From Sulfurovum sp. bin170 (GTDB lineage Bacteria; Campylobacterota; Campylobacteria; Campylobacterales; Sulfurovaceae), in contig NZ_JAACKB010000290.1 in assembly GCF_010892395.1 (NCBI RefSeq), positions 1 to 5,271 on the forward strand: DNA of 5,271 bases, written 5' to 3'. Position 1 is the first letter of the stretch. Every line of letters begins with the position of its first letter. Made by a program: the position numbers and the translations under genes. The notes below the pieces were generated by a model that did no database searches, was not told the origin of the DNA, and worked only from the letters and a program-made list of their open reading frames with translations. This document shows positions 1 through 5,271 of the stretch, piece after piece.

Positions 1-1
1 A

Positions 2-1429
2 ATGCAACCCCTATACAAATCCTGCTACCCCCTAGACACTAGATGCTACGAAGAGTACGCCCTAACTGAAGACATTCTAATGGAACACGCCTCAATGGGC
101 ATGGCAAACTATATTAAACAAAATTTCAAAGAGCAAAGCACTGTTCTAATAGTCTGTGGTGTAGGCAATAATGGTGCTGATAGTATTGTCCTAGCTAGAC
201 TTTTACAAGGTTTTTACGATGTAAAACTCTATATCCCTTTTGGTGTTCGCTCTGTTATGGCAAAGATACAACTTGAAAGGGTTCAAACTTTAGATATAAA
301 GTTTGTTGATGAGGTAGAAGAGGCAGATGTAATTGTAGATGCTATCTTTGGAGCAGGTCTTAGTCGTGAGTTGGATGAGAAGACTCGTAAACTTATTGTT
401 GAACTAGAAGCTTTGAAAGGATTTAAAATCGCTTGTGATATTCCTACAGGAATAGATATAGATGGTAATCCTCTACCTATGGCTCTATTTGTAGATGTGA
501 CTATCACTATGGGGGCGTTGAAAGAGGCTCTCTATTCTGATATGGCAAAAGATTTTGTGGGTGAGATTATTTGTGTTGATTTGGGTCTATCTCATGCTAA
601 ATATATAGAGGGGTTTGAGACAGATACTTATCTTTTGGATGAGAGTGATATGAAGTTACCAACTCGCAATTGGTCAAAGAGTACGCATAAAGGAAGTTTT
701 GGACATCTAGCAGTCATAGCAGGAGAGAAAGAGGGTGCAGGTATATTGACAGCTAGTGCCTCGTTGCGTTTTGGTGTGGGCTTGGTGACGATGGTTGGTG
801 AGATTGATACACCTCTGCCACTAGCTATTATGCAAGATACAAATCTGCCATATAACACAGCAGCCATAGCTTTTGGTATGGGTTTTGGCAAAGATTTTGA
901 AAATGAGATTGTTGATGATATTTTAGATAGTAAAGTACCCATTATTTTAGATGCTGACATCTTTCATTCGGAGACTATCTTGGAGTTTTTGGAACAAAAT
1001 GATAGAGAGATAGTACTCACACCGCATCCAAAAGAGTTTGTGGCTCTGTGGAATATGACAGTGGAGACTCCCATCAATATTGCTCTACTTCAAGCCAATA
1101 GATTTGATAAGGTTCGTGAGTTTTGTGAGTTTTTTCCAAATGTCACTATACTTTTGAAAGGGGCAAATATGATTATCGCCCAAGATAATAGATTTTTTGT
1201 AAATCCTCATGGAAGTTCAAAACTTAGTAAAGGTGGAAGTGGTGATGTTTTGAGTGGGTTGATAGGTGGGTTACTTGCACAAGGAAAATCGGCTCTTGAT
1301 TCGGCTATTCATGGCTCTTTGGCAATGACAGCAGGAGCAAAAGCGTATAGGGGTAGCTCTTATGGTATGCTTCCAACTGATTTAATTGAGGAGATAGGAA
1401 AACTTGAAAAAAATAGCCGTACTGTTTAG
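2..1429 (+). CDS. nnr: Bifunctional NAD(P)H-hydrate epimerase / ADP-dependent (S)-NAD(P)H-hydrate dehydratase
   Basis: Cytosolic metabolite-repair enzyme of 475 aa. The N-terminal YjeF_N half interconverts R and S forms of hydrated NAD(P)H. The C-terminal ribokinase-like half dehydrates the S form back to NAD(P)H using ADP. The N-domain (about 1-212) shows the nucleotide loop GVGNNGADS (53-61), VDAIFGAG with probable catalytic D113, and DIPTG (146-150). The C-domain (about 213-472) shows KGSFGHLAVIAG (230-241), LDAD (316-319), LTPHPKEF (339-346), LLKGAN (384-389) and GGSGDVLSG (411-419) with probable catalytic D415. Both active sites look intact and the length is normal for the fused form. 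The opening, with LTEDILMEHA at 21-30, resembles Campylobacterota homologues, so the ATG at position 2 is probably the real start; its ribosome binding site and promoter lie outside the window. The loop reads NNGADS instead of the usual NNGGDG. The gene overlaps purN by 26 bases. Confidence 0.95.
   Translation: MQPLYKSCYPLDTRCYEEYALTEDILMEHASMGMANYIKQNFKEQSTVLIVCGVGNNGADSIVLARLLQGFYDVKLYIPFGVRSVMAKIQLERVQTLDIKFVDEVEEADVIVDAIFGAGLSRELDEKTRKLIVELEALKGFKIACDIPTGIDIDGNPLPMALFVDVTITMGALKEALYSDMAKDFVGEIICVDLGLSHAKYIEGFETDTYLLDESDMKLPTRNWSKSTHKGSFGHLAVIAGEKEGAGILTASASLRFGVGLVTMVGEIDTPLPLAIMQDTNLPYNTAAIAFGMGFGKDFENEIVDDILDSKVPIILDADIFHSETILEFLEQNDREIVLTPHPKEFVALWNMTVETPINIALLQANRFDKVREFCEFFPNVTILLKGANMIIAQDNRFFVNPHGSSKLSKGGSGDVLSGLIGGLLAQGKSALDSAIHGSLAMTAGAKAYRGSSYGMLPTDLIEEIGKLEKNSRTV
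1388..1393 (+). promoter_or_regulatory. Ribosome binding site of purN, inside nnr
   Basis: GAGGAG (AGGAG core at 1389-1393) ends 10 bases before the TTG at 1404. It lies in the last codons of nnr, so purN translation is probably coupled to nnr translation. It supports the TTG as the start codon. Confidence 0.7.
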
Positions 1430-1964
1430 TGGAATAGGAAGCAATCTTGCTTATATTTTAGAGCATCTACACAAAAAAGAGCTAGAGGTGGTGGTGGCTC
1501 TAACCAATCGACCTAATGCAGGGGGAATAGCTTTTGCAAAAGAGTACAATATTCCTGTGGAGATTATCGACTCTAAGAGTTTTGAGAGTCGTGAGATTTT
1601 TGATGAGCAGATAGTAAAAACTCTCAAAAGTTACAATCCAGATTTGACAGTACTGGCAGGATTTATGAGAATTTTAACAACCGTTTTTACTGATAATATC
1701 AGAGCGATAAATCTTCATCCATCTCTGTTGCCAAGACATAAAGGAATCCAAGCGATAGAGCGAAGTTATGCTGATAAGTTTGACATGGGTGGTATCTCTG
1801 TTCATTGGGTGACTAGTGAACTTGATGGGGGTGAGGTGATTTTGCAAAGGGAGGTCTCAAAGGTTGGGAAATCGTTTGAGGAGTATGAGGATGAGGTGAA
1901 GAAGATTGAGAAAAAAGCTCTATGTGAGGGGATACGCAAAATATTATATTATTCGGTGCAATGA
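1404..1964 (+). CDS. purN: Phosphoribosylglycinamide formyltransferase (GAR transformylase)
   Basis: Transfers a formyl group from 10-formyltetrahydrofolate to GAR, the third step of de novo purine synthesis, in the cytosol. The 186-aa protein has the phosphate loop SGIGSN (9-14), the folate-site stretch LAGFMRIL (84-91), NLHPSLLP (103-110) and SVHWVTSELDGGEVILQ (132-148). The catalytic triad N103, H105, D141 corresponds to N106, H108, D144 of E. coli PurN. The start is TTG: an in-frame TAG lies at 1395-1397 and the conserved N-terminal strand begins immediately, so no other start fits. It overlaps the end of nnr by 26 bases and is probably in the same operon. It is shorter than the roughly 210-aa E. 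coli enzyme, as Campylobacterota forms tend to be. The last three residues (SVQ) and the TGA stop overlap a palindromic repeat (1955-1976), so the extreme C-terminus may have been reshaped by its insertion. Confidence 0.95.
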   Translation: MKKIAVLFSGIGSNLAYILEHLHKKELEVVVALTNRPNAGGIAFAKEYNIPVEIIDSKSFESREIFDEQIVKTLKSYNPDLTVLAGFMRILTTVFTDNIRAINLHPSLLPRHKGIQAIERSYADKFDMGGISVHWVTSELDGGEVILQREVSKVGKSFEEYEDEVKKIEKKALCEGIRKILYYSVQ

Positions 1965-1976
1965 ATTGCACCCTAC
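1955..1976 (-). repeat. REP-like palindrome, copy 1 (GTAG plus hairpin)
   Basis: Read on the - strand, GTAG (1976-1973) is followed by arm GGTGCAAT, loop TC and arm ATTGCACC. The arms pair 8 out of 8. A GTAG tetranucleotide at the 5' foot of a short hairpin is the known layout of REP sequences recognised by RAYT (TnpA_REP) transposases. On the + strand the loop (1963-1964) carries the last two bases of the purN stop codon TGA. Membership of a genome-wide REP family is inferred from architecture and from the second copy nearby; copy number elsewhere cannot be seen. Confidence 0.7.
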
Positions 1977-2010
1977 GGTAAAAATGTTTATGATTTGTAG
2001 GGTGCATTTT
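1967..2010. terminator. Possible bidirectional transcription terminator formed by the REP pair
   Basis: TGCACCCTAC (1967-1976) pairs perfectly with GTAGGGTGCA (1997-2006), giving a 10-bp stem with a 20-base loop. On the + strand it is followed by TTTT (2007-2010), a short U-tract. On the - strand the following bases (ATTCATTG) are a poor U-tract. The position between two convergent genes suits a shared terminator, and I see no other candidate hairpin near either stop. The large loop and weak U-runs make intrinsic termination uncertain; the two local REP hairpins compete with this fold. Confidence 0.4.
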
Positions 2011-2018
2011 AATGCAAC
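1997..2018 (+). repeat. REP-like palindrome, copy 2 (GTAG plus hairpin)
   Basis: GTAG (1997-2000) is followed by arm GGTGCATT, loop TT and arm AATGCAAC. Seven of eight pairs form; G2002 faces A2017. It is the inverted partner of copy 1. On the - strand its loop and first right-arm base (2009-2011) form the TAA stop codon of the A2M gene, and the right arm encodes that protein's final Leu-His. Confidence 0.65.
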
Positions 2019-5000
2019 TCCACTTTTGTAATCAGAAGTTTCCCTCCTACTTCTCCTAGAGTAAGCAGATGTCTACTAACTCCCTCTAACTCTTTTTCTC
2101 CATTTTTAAGCAGATAATCAAATACAATTTTTACCTTTACCTCTTTTTTGCTATGGTCAGCACTTACGATACTAAGTCTGATATTGCTATATACCCGTTT
2201 TGTCCATTTTTTGAAGTACTCTTGTTTATCTTTTACTATATCTTCTTTAGTAGCATTTTGGGTACGGTAGTAGGTACTTATTGGGTAGTGAAATAGCTCG
2301 ATGAACTCGTCTGGATTGTTTCGTTGCATCTCTCTGTAGTATAGGCTTTTTACTATTTTTTTTGCTTTTGATTCGATGGTTTTGTTCGATGGTATCGAAC
2401 CTACGGTGATGTGATTTGTCTCTTTTGCGTAGTCATTGATTTGGCTGTCGTACATCGCTTCGGTGATGATGGCAGGTATTTTACACTCTCCTTTTGTTGT
2501 TACTATAAGTGGTGTGAAGATTATTCCTCTGTTTTGTATGATATGGTGAGACTGGGTGACATTATCGAGCTTTGTCTTTTTTGGTAGACTTATAAAGTGC
2601 AGAACTCTATCATCTCTTATCTCTCTGTACTCTTGGTTGATATTTATATCTTGGAATCTCTCTATGGTTGATTGGATATTGTTGTTTACTATAGTTAGAC
2701 ATGCAGGGATTCTTTGGTTTACAACTACGCTGTTGACTTTTCCTATATTTGCAATAGTGACTCTGCTATAGATTTTCTCTCCCTGTTTTAGGGAAGATAG
2801 ATTGATAGTTTGGTTCTGCTCATTGATAAATTCACGCATAATAGACAACTTTTTGGTAGGTGAAAGCTCATTTTTTAAAGCTTTTGGTAGGTGTTTTACT
2901 AGCTCTATATTGTAGCTCATTGCTCCAGAGTTTGGAATGAGTGAGATGGTGTCACTAGTGATGCTCTCTAGGGCTATATTCTCTGCTTCTGTGAACTTTA
3001 TGCTCTCTGAATTTATCTTCATCTCCAAATCAATTTTGCTATTTTTTGGTTTACCAAGATAGATGCTTATCGCTTTTAGGGCTATCGCTATCTCTTGGGT
3101 GGAGTAGAGGCTATCCAGAGATTTTTGGATGGTGGCTAGGTCTTTGGCATCTCTTTTGAAGTATTGAGATTTGATTATGAAGTGCAAGAACATATCTCTG
3201 TTGTTTGATTCAAAGTTTTCGCTACGGTTTCCGTAACTTTTTTGTTGATATGAGTTTAGGGTATTTTTTATGCTCTTATATATCTTCTCCGCCTCTGCTT
3301 CTCTGCCTTCTATTTTCAGTATAGCCGACATATATAGAGTTGAGAGGAAGTGTTTTGTATAAAACTTTTTCTCTAGTAGCATATTGGTTATACTACTATC
3401 TAAGCTCTTGTTTTCTGCCAAAATATATCCTGCATAGAGACGGTGAAATTCACTATATTTTCCAAGATAATCACTGTTGGCTGAGGTGACTGATTTTAAC
3501 ATTTTGATAGATTTTTCTATCACTCTTTTATCTACCTCCACTCCATCTCTCTTTAGCTCAAGTAGAGTTTGGGCAGAGTATAGTGAAGCGTAAGGGCTGA
3601 TATATCCATCCTCTTCCCAGTAGCTAAACTCTCCATAGTAGTTTTGTAGATTTCTTAGTTTTTTGATACCCTGACGGATGAAGTTTTTGCTCTCTCCTAA
3701 TAGTTTGTCATCTTTCATAAACGGTTTGGCATAGTGCATGGCAGAGATTTTGGAGGTGGTCTGCTCGGCACAACCGTATGGGTAGCCAATTAGCTCTTTT
3801 AGGTCATCTCTCATGGAGCCTATGAGATTGTCTGATATGGTTATATAGACCTTTGCTCCCATATACTCTTTTGGAACTTTGAATGATTCGGATTTGTTGC
3901 TGATGCCTTTAAATGTTTTGGTCGAGATAGCATATGGACTATAAATAGGTAGCTCAACACTTTTTGTAACTATCTCATTTCCAAAACTTGCACTGATTTT
4001 AATCTCCCCTCTGCCTATCTCTTTGGCTTTCAGTTTAGTTTTTATCAGTTTTGAGCTGTTAGCAGGTATAGTTATAGGTTTTTTCTCTATATCGAAGTTT
4101 AGGTTGTCCGATATTTTTGCTGTTAGCGTAATGTTCGTATCTTTTTTAGTGGTATTAAAAAGTCGGATAGGTACTTCAATATCATCTCCTACTAGAGTAT
4201 ATTTAGGGTATGATGGCTTTATCATAATATCATCTTTGATTACAAGCTCTTTTGAGACGACACCGATATTATCTTCATTGATAGCAATCACGATAATAGT
4301 CGCTCTGCCATTAAACTCTGGTATATTTATATTGGCTGTAGTCTCTCCATTTTGAGACTCTATGACTCCTGACCACTTCATAAATGGTTTGATTCGTTTG
4401 CCCAAATCTGGTGCTTTGTGTTTATCATCAAATACCGTTAGCCCAGCAATATCTCCAGCACCAAAGTCGATAAGTTTTCCCTCTGCAATATAGGTCATGA
4501 GCTGGTCATAGAGGTCATAGTAAGAGAGTTCTCTATCTGGTTGTTCATTTAAATAGTCAAATATTTTTGGTTTATTCTGTTTTGCTAGTTGAAGTATTGC
4601 ACTATCTACGACAGATATTAGGAGTTTTGCTTTTTTATCAGTTTTTACTTCTAATTTGAGAGTAGTTTTTGATTTGCTCTCTTTGGGTGTGGTGAGATTT
4701 ATATCTATCTTATGCTCATTCCGATTTGCCTTGACAAACTTATATCCCATCGCTCTAAATGGAATCAGATTGGATGAGCTATCACTAGGACGGTAAGCTG
4801 TAGCGTGTAGATAGGCTCCTCTCTTCATATCATGCTTGATAGGCATCTCTAGCTTGGCTACCCCTTTGTCTATGGTTATCCGTTTATAAGATTTCACATT
4901 GTCACTCTCTAAGGTTACAAACAGTTCTCCTGTTAGTATCGGAGATTTGATAATAGCACTAATCTTCTCTCCTTTTTGGTAAAGCCTATCTTCAAAATTA

Positions 5001-5271
5001 ATCTCGATAGATTTCAGGTCATCACTTGGAGAGATATTGCTATAACTCTCCCACCAAACCTCAAAAGAGCTAGAGCTACTATGCCCACCTAGACGGTCAT
5101 AAATCTCTATAGTATAGTTACCATTTTCTGCAATGGTTTTAGAGAACTTCTCATTGGATTTTAGACTAAAACTCTCTATAGTCTTCATCTCCTTGTCCCA
5201 CTCATAGTGTCCATCGCTATAGCTATAGTGCCAATCAATCTTTTTGATAACAGCATACAGCTCTCGCTCTA
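2009..5271 (-). CDS. Alpha-2-macroglobulin family protein with thioester, C-terminal part (5' end beyond window)
   Basis: Bacterial A2Ms are periplasmic or envelope-anchored traps that bind attacking proteases through a bait region and a reactive thioester. The frame stays open to the right edge: 27 codons precede the internal Met at 5188, and they match the family, so that Met is not the start. About 1,086 residues are visible of a family commonly 1,500-2,000 aa long. Numbering from the 5188 Met: macroglobulin-type beta domains about 1-160; bait-region-like part about 165-265 (VVDSAILQL at 193-201); A2M core domain from 271 (KWSGVIES, then PEFNGRATI at 290-298); thioester YPYGCAEQTTS (469-479, C473 and Q476) opening a helical thioester domain to about 715; MG10-like domain about 795-930 (VVVNQRIPAC, REIRDDRV); extra NTF2-like domain about 938-1059. 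Signal peptide, lipobox and promoter are out of view. Bacterial A2M genes often neighbour pbpC, which is not visible here. It converges on purN, and its stop codon lies in a REP repeat. Confidence 0.93.
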   Translation of the reverse strand, partial: ERELYAVIKKIDWHYSYSDGHYEWDKEMKTIESFSLKSNEKFSKTIAENGNYTIEIYDRLGGHSSSSSFEVWWESYSNISPSDDLKSIEINFEDRLYQKGEKISAIIKSPILTGELFVTLESDNVKSYKRITIDKGVAKLEMPIKHDMKRGAYLHATAYRPSDSSSNLIPFRAMGYKFVKANRNEHKIDINLTTPKESKSKTTLKLEVKTDKKAKLLISVVDSAILQLAKQNKPKIFDYLNEQPDRELSYYDLYDQLMTYIAEGKLIDFGAGDIAGLTVFDDKHKAPDLGKRIKPFMKWSGVIESQNGETTANINIPEFNGRATIIVIAINEDNIGVVSKELVIKDDIMIKPSYPKYTLVGDDIEVPIRLFNTTKKDTNITLTAKISDNLNFDIEKKPITIPANSSKLIKTKLKAKEIGRGEIKISASFGNEIVTKSVELPIYSPYAISTKTFKGISNKSESFKVPKEYMGAKVYITISDNLIGSMRDDLKELIGYPYGCAEQTTSKISAMHYAKPFMKDDKLLGESKNFIRQGIKKLRNLQNYYGEFSYWEEDGYISPYASLYSAQTLLELKRDGVEVDKRVIEKSIKMLKSVTSANSDYLGKYSEFHRLYAGYILAENKSLDSSITNMLLEKKFYTKHFLSTLYMSAILKIEGREAEAEKIYKSIKNTLNSYQQKSYGNRSENFESNNRDMFLHFIIKSQYFKRDAKDLATIQKSLDSLYSTQEIAIALKAISIYLGKPKNSKIDLEMKINSESIKFTEAENIALESITSDTISLIPNSGAMSYNIELVKHLPKALKNELSPTKKLSIMREFINEQNQTINLSSLKQGEKIYSRVTIANIGKVNSVVVNQRIPACLTIVNNNIQSTIERFQDININQEYREIRDDRVLHFISLPKKTKLDNVTQSHHIIQNRGIIFTPLIVTTKGECKIPAIITEAMYDSQINDYAKETNHITVGSIPSNKTIESKAKKIVKSLYYREMQRNNPDEFIELFHYPISTYYRTQNATKEDIVKDKQEYFKKWTKRVYSNIRLSIVSADHSKKEVKVKIVFDYLLKNGEKELEGVSRHLLTLGEVGGKLLITKVELH
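2012..2377 (-). other. Putative NTF2-like domain at the C-terminus of the A2M protein
   Basis: After the final macroglobulin domain (MG10) and its usual closing residues (HITVGSIPS), about 122 residues remain (938-1059 from the Met at 5188). They open with a helical segment, continue with FHYPISTYY, a DKQEYFKKWTKRVY stretch, and then alternating beta strands. The pattern of YY, then (V)xDKxxYFxxW(P/T)xRxY, then strands is one I associate with NTF2/SnoaL-like domains appended to bacterial signalling and envelope proteins. The assignment rests on pattern recognition, not a search. Its role here, perhaps ligand or peptidoglycan-fragment binding, is unknown. Confidence 0.5.
3761..3772 (-). other. 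Thioester motif CAEQ of the A2M protein
   Basis: Codons TGT-GCN-GAR-CAG encode Cys-Ala-Glu-Gln within GYPYGCAEQTTS. In thioester A2Ms the Cys side chain and the Gln side chain join to form the reactive bond that covalently captures proteases. Both residues are present, so this is the thioester-bearing class (as in E. coli YfhM) rather than the class lacking it. Confidence 0.9.

Larger units (their letters stand above)
1955..2018. repeat. Inverted REP pair (REPIN/BIME-like element) between convergent genes
   Basis: Two REP-like units face each other in opposite orientation across a 20-base AT-rich spacer (1977-1996). The whole 64-base unit fills the 44-base gap between purN and the A2M gene and reaches into the coding ends of both. 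The copies agree at 18 of 22 positions. At one base pair of the hairpin, copy 1 has A-T where copy 2 has T-A, a compensatory change that suggests the fold is selected. Paired inverted REPs are the usual mobile form (REPIN) in genomes carrying a RAYT gene. No transposase is encoded here, so movement would need one elsewhere in the genome. Confidence 0.65.

Noticed and set aside
283..507. Open frame of 74 codons on the - strand
   Set aside because: It lies antisense within the conserved epimerase half of nnr, has low-complexity Ser/Thr-rich content and no recognisable motif.
628..960. Open frame of 110 codons on the - strand
   Set aside because: It is antisense to the well-conserved linker and dehydratase half of nnr; its composition is that of a mirrored coding frame.
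1813..2007. Open frame of 64 codons on the - strand starting in the REP pair
   Set aside because: It is antisense to the 3' end of purN, its Pro/His/Ser-rich product matches nothing, and its start lies inside the repeat.
2556..2771. Open frame of 71 codons on the + strand with a hydrophobic product
   Set aside because: It is antisense to the MG10 region of the A2M gene; hydrophobicity is expected when beta-rich coding sequence is read backwards.
4023..4355. Open frame of 110 codons on the + strand resembling a membrane protein
   Set aside because: It is antisense to the A2M core domain, with no ribosome binding site noticed; the apparent membrane segments are a by-product of the opposite strand's codons.
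1..5271. Possible new defence or multi-gene system
   Set aside because: Only two housekeeping enzymes and one A2M gene are present. A2M is a known envelope-protection protein, and nothing here links the three genes into one system.

Overview
The window looks like a piece of a Campylobacterota (Epsilonproteobacteria) chromosome, probably from a Sulfurimonas/Sulfurovum-like relative. It is AT-rich, and the Nnr protein closely matches the Helicobacter/Campylobacter form of that enzyme. The nnr-purN gene pair is also an arrangement I recall from Campylobacter. The genus is an inference.

Layout: positions 2-1964 on the + strand hold two overlapping housekeeping genes. The first is a bifunctional NAD(P)H-hydrate repair enzyme (nnr), whose start codon lies one base inside the window. 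The second is a GAR transformylase of purine synthesis (purN), which starts at a TTG codon inside the end of nnr. Positions 2009-5271 on the - strand hold the C-terminal part of a large bacterial alpha-2-macroglobulin (A2M), a presumed periplasmic or envelope-anchored protease trap. It has an intact thioester motif, and the reading frame runs off the right edge of the window, so its N-terminus, signal sequence and promoter are not visible. It ends in an extra domain that looks NTF2-like.

The two transcription units converge on a 44-base intergenic gap. That gap and the last codons of both genes are occupied by two inverted copies of a small palindrome, each preceded by GTAG. This is the architecture of REP sequences mobilised by RAYT transposases; a pair in this arrangement is called a REPIN or BIME. 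Both convergent genes take their stop codon from the same position of their respective REP copy. The element may also act as a two-way transcription barrier.

nnr (metabolite repair) and purN (one-carbon/purine metabolism) are likely co-transcribed but are not in the same pathway. The A2M gene is functionally unrelated to them. I see no RNA genes, CRISPR arrays, insertion sequences with transposase, or an obviously new multi-gene system. The points most worth a second look are the REP pair with shared stop-codon placement and the A2M C-terminal domain fusion.
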